NCBI GenBank assembly: GCA_041671045.1
Contig: JBAZCF010000006.1
Coordinates: 1 to 64,000 of the forward strand
From: Parachlamydiales bacterium
GTDB lineage: Bacteria > Chlamydiota > Chlamydiia > Chlamydiales > JABDDJ01
Length of the DNA stretch: 64,000 bases
Reading direction: 5' to 3'
The position numbers and the translations under genes are program-made. Position 1 is the first letter of the stretch. Each line of letters begins with the position of its first letter. Below, piece after piece: positions 53,487 to 62,921 of this stretch. The notes under the pieces were generated by a model. That model did no database searches, was not told where the DNA came from, and was given only the letters and a program-made list of their open reading frames with translations.

Positions 53487-55607
53487 ATGACAAGTATTTT
53501 CTTTAGTTCAGAAACCCCTCTTCCTGCTTTTCGCCAGGATCTTCAGGTCTTTCGTGGACCTGACGAGAAGGATGGCTATCCAAGCTATTCCTTATTTGAT
53601 CCTATCATGGGCCAATATTTCCGCCTTTCATGGTCTGAACTCACCATAATGAAAGCTTTAAAGCCGGGCATGACTCCGGAATTGCTCCACGAATATTTGT
53701 TAGCAAATACTACTTTAAAACCGACCATCGAACAGCTTAAAATGTTCTTTGAAAGTGCGGGAGCTCGGCATCTTCTGGATGTAAAGCTTTCTTCGGAACA
53801 TTTTTATTTGCAGGCAGTTAGGAAAAAAGGAAATTGGTTCTGGTGGGTACTGATGCATTATCTCTATTTTCGTTTGCATTTGACAAATCCTTCCAGCTTT
53901 TTAAAGCGAACACTCCCTTATGTTTCCTTCTTAGCAACTAAGACGATGTTTGTGCTTTATGCCATCCTCACGATCTACGGGTTGTCTTTAATTTTTTCCA
54001 AATGGGATACCTATTTTGCGACACTTTTGTACTTTTTCAGTGTATCCGGGGCTTTAGCGTACGGGTTGGCTATAATCCTTGTTAAAATCATCCATGAATT
54101 AGCACATGCCTATACGGCAGCTTACTTCAACGTCAGGGTCCCCTCTATGGGAGTGGCGTTTATCGTGATGTGGCCTGTATTATATACGGATGTGACGGAT
54201 GGATGGCAGTTACGGAAAAGGAGTGAGAGGTTTTTCATATCGGCTGCGGGCATTATTGCAGAGACAATTATTGCCGGCTTAGCAACGATAGGGTGGTCTT
54301 TTTCCGAGCCCGGCATTTTTCAAAGTATGTGTTTTATAGTCTCCACTTCTTCGTGGGCATCCACCTTAATGATCAACTTGAATCCTGCGATGAGATTTGA
54401 CGGCTATTTCTTATTAAGCGACATGTGGGGAATAGACAATTTGCAGGAACGGGCCTTCCGTTACACCCGCTGGAAATTGCGTTATTTGTTTTTGGGTGTG
54501 GATATGCCCAATCCTGAAGAAGAATTAGCTGAAAGCCATGCTTTTGGATTAATAGTTTATACTATTTATACCTGGATTTATCGATTTATTTTATACGCTG
54601 TTATTGCGGTCTTTGTTTACTATGCGTTTACAAAGGCTTTAGGCATTTTCTTATTCATTTTAGAGGTAGCGGTTTTTATTTTATGGCCGCTTTTTAGTGA
54701 AATCAAAGATAGCGCAAGATTGTGGAAGATGTTTCATTTAGGAAAAAGACAAAAAATCATTTGGGGCATCATAGGACTAATTCTTGCATGGATTGTACTT
54801 CCATTGCCCCACCAAGAGTCTGCTACAGGTGTAGTCGTCCCTACAGAGCTCGAAGGGGTATATGTCCCTGAAGCATCAAAAGTGAAAAATGTTAATGCGA
54901 AAATCAATGATCCGGTGGAAAAAGATCAGACTTTAGTTAGTTTAGATTCTACACCGCTTAATTTATACCTCAAAGAGCTGGAAGCTCAGATGGAACTGAT
55001 ACAGAAACAGATCGATACTCTCGAAGCGACTGAAGATAAGAAGTCCTATGTTCCCGGTAAGCAGGCTGAGCTGTCAACAACTAAGGAAAAGTATATCGGC
55101 GCTAAAGAAAGGATGAACAATCTTGAGATCAAGGCCAAAAGCTCCGGCGAGCTGTATCAGTGGAACAGATATATGTACCCTGGACAGTATTTAGAAGGCG
55201 GGACACTCATTGGTAAGATAGCTGACATCAAAGACCTAAAGATTGTTACCCTCATCCCGGAGATACTGCTTAATAAAATACAAGTAGGCTATAGCGCAAC
55301 ATTTTGGGTACCTAGCACGGAAGGGTATTATCCTGGCGAAGTGACTAAAATCGAGCCTTTTAGAACAGATAATTTGAAATACCCTCAATTAGCTTCTATC
55401 TATCATGGAGAGATTGCAACAGTGGAGAAAAATTCCCGATTGGAACTTGTCGACACGTATTACACAGTTGAGGTCAAATTAAATCCCGCCCAGAAGCTAC
55501 CTATAGGAACTATAGGTTATATACGCTGGCATGGACCCTTTTCATCACTCCTCTATGACTGGATCAAGAAGGTCCGCAGCATTGTTGTGCGTGAGAGCGG
55601 ATTCTAA
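53487..55607 (+). CDS. PqqD-like / site-2 protease (M50) / HlyD fusion protein
   Basis: The 706-residue fusion has three parts. Residues of about 25-100 resemble a PqqD-like winged-helix peptide-binding domain (SLFDPIMGQYFRLSW). Residues of about 120-430 are a membrane core with HELAH at 203-207 and NPAMRFDG at 299-306, i.e. the zinc ligands H203, H207 and D305 with E204 as catalyst of M50 proteases. Residues of about 450-690 form an HlyD-like adaptor (GVVVPTELEGVYVPEASKV, coiled coil, barrel). The family is known from other bacteria, usually beside HlyD/TolC genes, but its substrate is unknown. It may cleave and pass on a peptide to the divergently encoded TolC channel. The 3' end overlaps the convergent gene by 63 bases. 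Confidence 0.85.
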   Translation: MTSIFFSSETPLPAFRQDLQVFRGPDEKDGYPSYSLFDPIMGQYFRLSWSELTIMKALKPGMTPELLHEYLLANTTLKPTIEQLKMFFESAGARHLLDVKLSSEHFYLQAVRKKGNWFWWVLMHYLYFRLHLTNPSSFLKRTLPYVSFLATKTMFVLYAILTIYGLSLIFSKWDTYFATLLYFFSVSGALAYGLAIILVKIIHELAHAYTAAYFNVRVPSMGVAFIVMWPVLYTDVTDGWQLRKRSERFFISAAGIIAETIIAGLATIGWSFSEPGIFQSMCFIVSTSSWASTLMINLNPAMRFDGYFLLSDMWGIDNLQERAFRYTRWKLRYLFLGVDMPNPEEELAESHAFGLIVYTIYTWIYRFILYAVIAVFVYYAFTKALGIFLFILEVAVFILWPLFSEIKDSARLWKMFHLGKRQKIIWGIIGLILAWIVLPLPHQESATGVVVPTELEGVYVPEASKVKNVNAKINDPVEKDQTLVSLDSTPLNLYLKELEAQMELIQKQIDTLEATEDKKSYVPGKQAELSTTKEKYIGAKERMNNLEIKAKSSGELYQWNRYMYPGQYLEGGTLIGKIADIKDLKIVTLIPEILLNKIQVGYSATFWVPSTEGYYPGEVTKIEPFRTDNLKYPQLASIYHGEIATVEKNSRLELVDTYYTVEVKLNPAQKLPIGTIGYIRWHGPFSSLLYDWIKKVRSIVVRESGF

Positions 55608-58511
55608 AATTTCGGAAGGGTACATCTTTTCAACAAGAAGATTCAGTCCCGAAATATGCTTTTTGAGACCTTCCAAAGTGTTTTTGTAGTCATTATCTAT
55701 ACAATATTCAATAATCTGCTCTAACTGATGATGAATTTTGAGAGTTCTGGAAGGTTGAAGCTGCATTTTCCAATAGAGTTTACAAAGATCTGTTTGCAGT
55801 TGGACATCAGATTCGATTTCTACTTTTGCAGCCATGTTCATAGGAAAAAGAAAGTAGACTAACCACTCCTTTACAAAGAAGAACTGGCTTAGTTGAGAGA
55901 GGATATTATGTCCGATTTTACCCTTTTTATCTAAGGGAGCTAGAATATCTTTCAGCGTTTTACCATCTGAATACGGCGTATGTAAGTATTGGAGCCATTG
56001 CTGATGTGGAATCAAGTGAGAAACCTCGCATAGGACTCTCCACACACCCACTGCGCTGTCCCAATTTGCGGCTTCATCCTCTAAGATTTTGTTAACAATT
56101 TCTTCAACAACTCCCCTTAAATATGTTTTGAAATCGGGACAGAGAATCAACCAAGCTTGGAAGAAAATTTTTGTTTCATACTCAATAATAGAATGCAGGA
56201 TATCAAAATCAAATGTGTTAGATTTGATCAGGTGATAAATCTTTGTTAAGTATCCATCGGCAAGTGGTTCAGGATCAATCTTTAAACTAGCGGCTTTTAT
56301 TAGATGGATTTTGAGTTTCAATACTTCCAACCATTGTTGAGAACGTAGCTTTTCCAGTTTAGTTACCGAGGCAAGATCTAACTCTAACGCTGACCTAGTA
56401 TTTTCAATGATTGATTTAAGACCGTCTACTGTTTCAGGCACAGCCATTGACTGAGCATATAGTTCAGAATAGTTTTGTTTGAAGTACTCCAGGACAGGAA
56501 GAGCATTCTGAGATGAGAAATGAAGCAAAGAAATGCCCTTTTCGCCCTTCAATAAAAGACTTTCAGGATTGAGGTCAACGATATATTTAAGCACCCCATA
56601 CCACTCTTCTTTAATGGCAATAAAAAAGAGGGTTACGCGACGTGCAGAATTATTCACATTATACTCAATGATATTCTTACTATACTCCGGATATTTCTTA
56701 AGGAGGTATAATGCCTTTTCTTCATTCATGCATTCTAAAGTGAATAGATAGCCCGCCTTCTCATTGCTGCAAAGCGGCAGCATTTGGTCGAGAAGATCAA
56801 ACTGTTCAGCTTTCAATACCTGGGTGAAATCTAAAGAATTAAAAATGTCTTGTTGTTCATCAAGATTTAAAAATAGCGCGTTAAAATGGAACAGCCAAAG
56901 TTTATATTTAGATTCATCGGTAATTAAAGGAGATTCGAATAAGTCGGAATGGGCAATAGCTATTTCGTTCCAACCAAACTTCTTCGCAAAATCTTCAACA
57001 AAAACCTCAATTTCTTTTTTGAACAATGCTAAGAAGGTTTGATTACTATTTTCTTTAAGAAAGCTCCAGAAATTTTTACCTTCAAATAATGTAGAGTTAA
57101 GTTCGCAAGCATTAGCGAGTGAGCAGAAGGAATATGCAGCAATTTTAGCATCCCCTAAGTTAACCGCATCAGCATTATCTAACTTGACTGTATCCGCATC
57201 ATCAAATTCATCTGCAACAGTATTCCCTGATTTAACACCCTCTTCATCCCTATTTGCAGATTTATTTCTGACTATATCTATAAGAGTCCTTACTTCTTTG
57301 CCTGCATCAAAAGCCATTGTGCTTAGGGAGTGTACTTCTTCCAAACCTTCGGATAGCATTGAGAGTATTTCAGGGCCAAAGTTGAAGAGGGTTAGCTTTG
57401 AAATAAATTTCTTCCGAACTGATTCCGATGTGAAATCTACATTCTCTTTGAGTCCACGGATAAAGTGATCTCTAGCTGTATACAGCCCTGAAACATGGGT
57501 ATATTTTATTAATGACAAGTATATAATATCAGCATAATGGAGGAGTTTTCTGAAATCAGAGTACTGAAAATTGAAGATCTCAAAATAAGTTAAAATGGTT
57601 TTAAGAGGAGTTTCAGAACTACCCCAACCGTCTTCCGTCGCAATTTCATTTCTGTAACCTCTTTTAATATTCTCTAAAAGGGTTTTATCCTCTTTCTCTT
57701 CACTCTGCAATAGATATGCGATCACATGGCGGTACTGATTAGCATTCGTTAGATTACGTTCCTCAAGAAGAGGTGCATTAAGTACCCTTATGTATCTTTT
57801 ATCCCCTTGATTTTTCAAGTGGTGAAAAAAAAAGCTAAGGATAGTTAAAGAAGCATCTTCAGGAAGAATAAGATCTACATATTCAAGTTTAGAAGCAAGA
57901 TGGTCTGCTAGTATCCTCGTTTTTTCAATTGAGATGTAATCAAACTGTCTAAAAAGTGCTTCGAATACTCCCACTCTGAAATCCAAATCTACAGCATTAA
58001 AAAATTCGCTCGATAAAAGAGTCTTTAGCTGTGTGTCGGATCCTATCTTACATACTTGAAATATGAGTTCGGGCAGATAATCTGAATTTTCATGTGCTAA
58101 TAATAATAGAGACTCCAGGCCTAAATTTTGGTTCTTGGAAATTTCCTTATAAAAATCGCTTAAATACAAGTTAAGGGTGCTTTGCAATCCTTCAAGTTGA
58201 GTTTTCAAAGCCCCTTCAATAGAAATAGTGTTAGATAAAGTGTGGGTTTTTGCAAGAAAACGTGTAAGTTTTTCCTTACTTAAAGGAGCTGTTTTTTCTA
58301 TTCTTATATTCCAACGTTGGAGAATGGCGGAGGAGATGTTTTGTTCTGTAAAGAGAAATTGGTTAGTTTTTACTGAAAGGTAAATTCTCTTTGCAAACTT
58401 ATATAAGACTGAAGGAAGGTTAAAAAATAGTTGAAAGCGACTGTTAGAGACTGGAAAAAACAGAGAAATTAACTCAGAACTTTTATTATTAACAAGATCA
58501 ACTTTCGACAT
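55545..58511 (-). CDS. Large unknown helical protein, 988 aa
   Basis: The protein resembles the 14896-18120 protein in style but shows no clear sequence relation by eye. It is predicted alpha-helical throughout, Leu-rich, with no signal peptide or clear membrane segment. An Asp/Ala-rich stretch with a short imperfect repeat (DADTVKLDNADAVNLGDA) is at about residues 430-450. A region near 640-690 (GISLLHFSSQNALPVLEYF) resembles ankyrin repeats. Function unknown; a secreted host-interaction protein is a guess. It overlaps the convergent protease-adaptor gene by 63 bases at its 3' end. Confidence 0.68.
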   Translation of the reverse strand: MSKVDLVNNKSSELISLFFPVSNSRFQLFFNLPSVLYKFAKRIYLSVKTNQFLFTEQNISSAILQRWNIRIEKTAPLSKEKLTRFLAKTHTLSNTISIEGALKTQLEGLQSTLNLYLSDFYKEISKNQNLGLESLLLLAHENSDYLPELIFQVCKIGSDTQLKTLLSSEFFNAVDLDFRVGVFEALFRQFDYISIEKTRILADHLASKLEYVDLILPEDASLTILSFFFHHLKNQGDKRYIRVLNAPLLEERNLTNANQYRHVIAYLLQSEEKEDKTLLENIKRGYRNEIATEDGWGSSETPLKTILTYFEIFNFQYSDFRKLLHYADIIYLSLIKYTHVSGLYTARDHFIRGLKENVDFTSESVRKKFISKLTLFNFGPEILSMLSEGLEEVHSLSTMAFDAGKEVRTLIDIVRNKSANRDEEGVKSGNTVADEFDDADTVKLDNADAVNLGDAKIAAYSFCSLANACELNSTLFEGKNFWSFLKENSNQTFLALFKKEIEVFVEDFAKKFGWNEIAIAHSDLFESPLITDESKYKLWLFHFNALFLNLDEQQDIFNSLDFTQVLKAEQFDLLDQMLPLCSNEKAGYLFTLECMNEEKALYLLKKYPEYSKNIIEYNVNNSARRVTLFFIAIKEEWYGVLKYIVDLNPESLLLKGEKGISLLHFSSQNALPVLEYFKQNYSELYAQSMAVPETVDGLKSIIENTRSALELDLASVTKLEKLRSQQWLEVLKLKIHLIKAASLKIDPEPLADGYLTKIYHLIKSNTFDFDILHSIIEYETKIFFQAWLILCPDFKTYLRGVVEEIVNKILEDEAANWDSAVGVWRVLCEVSHLIPHQQWLQYLHTPYSDGKTLKDILAPLDKKGKIGHNILSQLSQFFFVKEWLVYFLFPMNMAAKVEIESDVQLQTDLCKLYWKMQLQPSRTLKIHHQLEQIIEYCIDNDYKNTLEGLKKHISGLNLLVEKMYPSEILESALTHNNAADLLDPVIEE

Positions 58512-58571
58512 AATTATTCCTAATTCTAAGGAACTAAATATATCTACTGATTACTTAAAATAAAAGTACTA

Positions 58572-59519
58572 TTACCAAGGAATTTCGGGTGAAATCTTCC
58601 CGCGATGCGTGGACTTCCAGGCATCTTTATAGAGATTGAGAAGTAATATCGTCTCCTCATATTTAAGTTTGTTGGTCCAATTTTTCAGAAGCCGCAGATA
58701 TTGCCATCCATTTTCCAGCAGATATGAAGACCAAGCTCCTAACCTTCCATAATGCTTTCTATAATAGAGGTATGTGCTTTGAAAACGCCATAGGCCTACT
58801 TGTCGTGCTGCAGTAATATGCTTCCCCTCGATAGCTTGCAGGGAAGCGCTTCCCAAATGAATAGAAGTCAGATCCTGCCAATAGCGGATGGTGCCATACT
58901 GTTCCTTAAGGGTGCGGCAAAGATCCACCTCCTCGAAATACATGAAAAAGCGTTCATCAAATCCGGCGCACGCCATCAGCAGATTTCTACGAATTATGAC
59001 AAACGCACCAGGAACCCAATCAGGATAAGGACATTGCTCGTAGGAATGATTTTTAAATAAGCCTATACGCTGGACTAGGTCACGCCAGGGTGTGGGAAAA
59101 AAGCGGCTGGAAATTTGCGGTCTACCCTCTCCACTCATCAGCTGTATACCTCCGGCAGCGACTCCTCTCTCCCTTTCCATGCGCTTTAATGCTTCCTTTA
59201 GCACTCCGTTATGCAAAAGAAGGTCGCTGTTGATAAGTACTACGTAAGTACCTGTAGCGTGCTGAAATGCCAGATTATTCGCTGCAGCAAAACCTAAATT
59301 TATGGGTGAAAGTATGAGGGTGAATTGTGGAAATTCGTTTTTAACCATATCAGCGCTATCGTCAGTGGAGGCATTATCCACTAGGATGACCTCGGCTGAA
59401 AGATCTTCAATTTCTGAAGCTACCCTCTTCAAACATTGGTAAAGGATATTACTGGTATTAAACGAGATGATGACAATGGAAAGGACTGGGATATTGTTCG
59501 TACCGGATCTGGCAGACAT
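58572..59519 (-). CDS. Family 2 glycosyltransferase, WbbL/rhamnosyltransferase-like
   Basis: The 315-residue GT-A enzyme has the start VLSIVIISFNTSNILYQCL, VILVDNASTDDSADMV and LINSDLLL (DXD-like SD). The acceptor-side motif is FMYFEEVDLCRTLKEQ with WVPGAFVIIRR before it, as in WbbL-type rhamnosyltransferases. It would add a sugar to a lipid-linked glycan in the cytoplasm. It is the last gene of the operon GT4-glycosidase-GT2-GT2, 54 bases after the preceding gene. Confidence 0.85.
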   Translation of the reverse strand: MSARSGTNNIPVLSIVIISFNTSNILYQCLKRVASEIEDLSAEVILVDNASTDDSADMVKNEFPQFTLILSPINLGFAAANNLAFQHATGTYVVLINSDLLLHNGVLKEALKRMERERGVAAGGIQLMSGEGRPQISSRFFPTPWRDLVQRIGLFKNHSYEQCPYPDWVPGAFVIIRRNLLMACAGFDERFFMYFEEVDLCRTLKEQYGTIRYWQDLTSIHLGSASLQAIEGKHITAARQVGLWRFQSTYLYYRKHYGRLGAWSSYLLENGWQYLRLLKNWTNKLKYEETILLLNLYKDAWKSTHRGKISPEIPW

Positions 59520-59573
59520 AGGGAACTCGATTTTCTTGCAAAATTGCAGTTTCTACTATTTATTTCAATCCAC

Positions 59574-60710
59574 TTATTTCTTATCCCTATCGGTACGCAC
59601 CCATTCCGCATCGGATTTGGCGGCTTTAAAAATATCTTTAAGCAATGTGAGTTTCCATAGAATATAAAAAGGGGCTGAAGCAAGAACCCAAAGATCTGAA
59701 AGCTGCCCTTTCAATGCGATGGACGTTAAAATGTGCAATGCTAAAAGTAGAAATGAGAATATTGCCGCGGTAGGCCAAAAGAAAGCTAGTGGAATAAGCA
59801 AAAGCGCATAATAAGCTAAAGGAAGAGATGTCAACTCGAAAAGTGGTTCTAAAGTATGCCAGTTTCCATGAAAAGTTTCTTCCACTAACCTAGGAAAAAG
59901 CTCCCTAGCAACTCTTAGCCGTCCCCCTTCCCACCGTGCTCTTTGTGTCGCTGCACCTTTTCCTTGTATAGGGGCTGAGGCATAAGCGGCTGTCTCGTCG
60001 CAAAAGAAAACCTGTATTTTAGCTTGGACCAGCGCGCAGTGGTACCATAGATCTTCTGCTATAGCATGAGTATCAAAAGGCACTTGCAGCAGGACAGAGC
60101 GATGAAGGGCAAAACCTAAACCTAGTATGCCGCAGGATAGGCCTAAACGCGAGCGTCCTCTAGGCCTGAGGTAGTTCATAGAGTAGAAAGCCACCCGCAT
60201 AAGTTTTTGGCGCCAATGAGATGCGGATTTATCCATTCCGTAATAGGCCTGTATTGCAGATACACCTTTTTGCGCATATGCTTGTAAGGAGGCTATGAAG
60301 TTCGGTTCCACAATACAGTCTGCATCTAACACAACAAACCAATCGAAATCTTCTTTAAGAAGAATATCAAAGGCATAATGCAAAGCCTTATTTTTACCTC
60401 TATTCAGAGTATCGATCCTTTCAATCACTCTATAACCCATTTTTCTTGAGATCTCTGCTGTTGCATCATTGCAATTGTCTGCAATAACGATTACCTCTGC
60501 CTGAATTGCATTAGCCTTTAAGCTATGAAGCAGATGTGCAATTTGTGTTTCTTCATTATGGGCTGGAATAACAATGACCCATTTACCTTCCAGAGGCTCT
60601 TTTTGAGCAATATTCCTGCGTGGCAGCAGCGCCCCTATAGTCACAATAAGGAGTTCTACTGTTGTAGGCAGAAGGATTAGAAAGATTAACCAGCCCATTA
60701 GATCGCTCAT
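59574..60710 (-). CDS. Membrane glycosyltransferase family 2
   Basis: The 378-residue protein has an N-terminal membrane segment (about residues 5-28). Its GT2 domain carries VIPAHNEETQIAHLLHSLKA, VIADNCNDATAE, VLDADCIVEPNF (DXD) and the QRARW motif (Q..RW) of processive enzymes such as cellulose and hyaluronan synthases. Two to three hydrophobic segments close the protein (about 285-350). It may polymerise or extend a surface polysaccharide. The start ATG overlaps the stop of the glycosidase gene (TAATG), indicating tight coupling. Confidence 0.85.
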   Translation of the reverse strand: MSDLMGWLIFLILLPTTVELLIVTIGALLPRRNIAQKEPLEGKWVIVIPAHNEETQIAHLLHSLKANAIQAEVIVIADNCNDATAEISRKMGYRVIERIDTLNRGKNKALHYAFDILLKEDFDWFVVLDADCIVEPNFIASLQAYAQKGVSAIQAYYGMDKSASHWRQKLMRVAFYSMNYLRPRGRSRLGLSCGILGLGFALHRSVLLQVPFDTHAIAEDLWYHCALVQAKIQVFFCDETAAYASAPIQGKGAATQRARWEGGRLRVARELFPRLVEETFHGNWHTLEPLFELTSLPLAYYALLLIPLAFFWPTAAIFSFLLLALHILTSIALKGQLSDLWVLASAPFYILWKLTLLKDIFKAAKSDAEWVRTDRDKK

Positions 60711-62920
60711 TAGGGTGAAGGGGTGCCGGGACTTAAGATGACAAAACCATAGGAAGGGAGGGTGAAAGTCACATCCCTTTCCGTAATTTGCGTAGGAGCG
60801 GACCCAAAGGTTACGTCTTGAGCGTCCTCATTGGTTGAAATCGGGCTGGTACTTTGCAGCCAAATTGCTAATTTAGGTAGCGTATTACTATCGTAGGGAA
60901 ATTCTATAGTCACCGTTTGCGGCTCATCATTTCCATTGGTCGCTGCTGCAGTCCATTGTGTACCGTATTGGAAGGCACCGATGACAATTTTCTGGGCCTG
61001 CGGCTGCTTGTCTATTGTTTTAAGATTTGTACGGAACATTTTACCCCCAATGACATAATTAAGCATCATCACAGCCATTCCTGTAGGACGCATTCTTTTG
61101 GTTGTGATGATATCCCGCATAAGGCCCCAAAGGTTTACATAGTCTTGGATTTCGGCCAGAAAATAACCATACTGGGCAAAATTGGAAGCCATGATAGGAT
61201 TGTATCCTAAAAGCATGGCATTGAGGATATTCTGTGCTAAAGCCGCTCCGGCTGCTTGTCCTGAGACGTAGCTGTTTCGTTCTTTAGCGGGCAGATTACC
61301 CAATGTTGTATGCATGTTTATTTCGTAAATGGACAGTTCCTTGCCGTGATTTTTGGCGACTTCTGCGTTTCCGGTCATTTGTCCATATTCAGGGGCGAAT
61401 AGGTCTTCCAAGATTTTCTTTTGGTTCATCCCCTGTTCAAGGTAATAGAAGTAATAGGGTGCGGTAGACATCATATCGAAATTCTTCGCATTCAGCATGT
61501 ACTGGTCAGACACCCAGGGATTGGCGTCTTGTCCATTCAGAACCTTTTTAAGCGGAGTTTGAGCACCCGCACTGTCTTCAATGAGTCTAAAAGCCCTATC
61601 GGATACTTGTCCATGAACGTCGTAATAAGGAATACCTAAGGGACGGAAAACCCAGTTCCAATTTTCATTGCCGAATTCGATGATGATGGAGCTGAAGTTA
61701 TACTTCTGATTAGCCTGTGCTAGATATTCTCCAAAAGCTTTGTATTCGCTGTCGTTCCAAGTGACTGGAACGATGATCCAAGGGTTTGCCCCTATATCTT
61801 TAGAGAGGGACAGATGATCCTCGATCGAAAAGCTAAAAGATGGCTGGGGATTGCTACCTGCAATATGCATCATCCAAGTACGTCTTGCAGATAAGGGGGC
61901 GATCCTATTTTCAAAAGAGTCGCCTAACGGACCGCTATCCCGAAGGAATGAGGGGTGAAAAAGGGTAAGGATATCGATGACTTCTTTTCGAAATGGAGAG
62001 TTCCCAGGCTGTACCTCACCAAGGGAAACGTCGTCAATCCAGATCGGAGTATTCCCATAGGCATTGATGCTTAATATAATCGTCGTAGGGGGGCCTGTAT
62101 CCACAGGATTGAAGTTGACTATATATTGCTGCCATTCGGTATTAAGCTGTATTTTCTCCTCAAGATATGGCTGTGTTCCATTTAAGCGTAAGAACTTGAT
62201 CTCAAGATGGTCGTTAGGATCCTGTGCTTTTGCCCAGATGGAAAAAGTCCAACGCCCATTGACAAGCAGCAACTTCCCTCCTTTGTCGCTCATAGAGTCA
62301 AAAAAGAATAGAACGCGCGCTGGATCATTTCCTCGGGGATCCATACGTAAAGACTGGTTACCTGCGGACCCTGGACGTTTGGTGCTTTTGTCTACATGGA
62401 TGGTATCTTTTGAGTCTACCGGTATCCACCAGATAGGAACCGGATCTTTCTCTACCGTCAAGGTAACAACAATCATGTCTTTAGCATTTAAAGAAGGGAG
62501 AGGATTATCCACGAAAAACTGAGGAGCCCCTCCCAAACCTTCTTGTACATACTTTTTTATGGTTCCACGGGTACCGATATGGTCTCCGCTCCGTATTTCA
62601 AATTTAGCTCCATTCCAGTAGTTGTCCGGAAGCCCCCAGCCGCTATGGTCAGAAAAACTTTGAGCATTGCTTTGGGATACAAAGACAATACGCCTATCAA
62701 TATAGCCTTCAAAGCCGGGGTTCTTTAGGATATTGCGCATGAAATGTCCTGAACCGGAAGTTGACCAATAACCCAGATTGATGCCTACCCTCCAGGGATG
62801 GACTTGTACAGGGAGAGGGTCTATTCCATAATGGATGCTCTGATCTTCTTGAGTTTGACCTAACAAAGGGGAAGACAAAAGAAGAAAAGTCAAAAATAAA
62901 CTCTGGCAGTAACTTAGCAT
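60710..62920 (-). CDS. Exported clan-A-type glycosidase (arabinofuranosidase-like)
   Basis: The 736-residue protein has a signal peptide (YCQSLFLTFLLLSSPLLG). Residues of about 200-300 resemble a carbohydrate-binding jelly roll (GRWTFSIWAKAQ; IWIDDVSLGEV). The following barrel-like part contains IIIEFGNENWNW, with the candidate acid/base Glu419. It also has LSIYEINMHTT with the candidate nucleophile Glu533, the spacing and Asn-Glu motif of GH clan A, nearest in look to GH51 arabinofuranosidases. A C-terminal beta domain ends the protein. Placed between glycosyltransferases, it may trim or release the polysaccharide they make. The exact family is uncertain. Confidence 0.75.
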   Translation of the reverse strand: MLSYCQSLFLTFLLLSSPLLGQTQEDQSIHYGIDPLPVQVHPWRVGINLGYWSTSGSGHFMRNILKNPGFEGYIDRRIVFVSQSNAQSFSDHSGWGLPDNYWNGAKFEIRSGDHIGTRGTIKKYVQEGLGGAPQFFVDNPLPSLNAKDMIVVTLTVEKDPVPIWWIPVDSKDTIHVDKSTKRPGSAGNQSLRMDPRGNDPARVLFFFDSMSDKGGKLLLVNGRWTFSIWAKAQDPNDHLEIKFLRLNGTQPYLEEKIQLNTEWQQYIVNFNPVDTGPPTTIILSINAYGNTPIWIDDVSLGEVQPGNSPFRKEVIDILTLFHPSFLRDSGPLGDSFENRIAPLSARRTWMMHIAGSNPQPSFSFSIEDHLSLSKDIGANPWIIVPVTWNDSEYKAFGEYLAQANQKYNFSSIIIEFGNENWNWVFRPLGIPYYDVHGQVSDRAFRLIEDSAGAQTPLKKVLNGQDANPWVSDQYMLNAKNFDMMSTAPYYFYYLEQGMNQKKILEDLFAPEYGQMTGNAEVAKNHGKELSIYEINMHTTLGNLPAKERNSYVSGQAAGAALAQNILNAMLLGYNPIMASNFAQYGYFLAEIQDYVNLWGLMRDIITTKRMRPTGMAVMMLNYVIGGKMFRTNLKTIDKQPQAQKIVIGAFQYGTQWTAAATNGNDEPQTVTIEFPYDSNTLPKLAIWLQSTSPISTNEDAQDVTFGSAPTQITERDVTFTLPSYGFVILSPGTPSP

Positions 62921-62921
62921 A

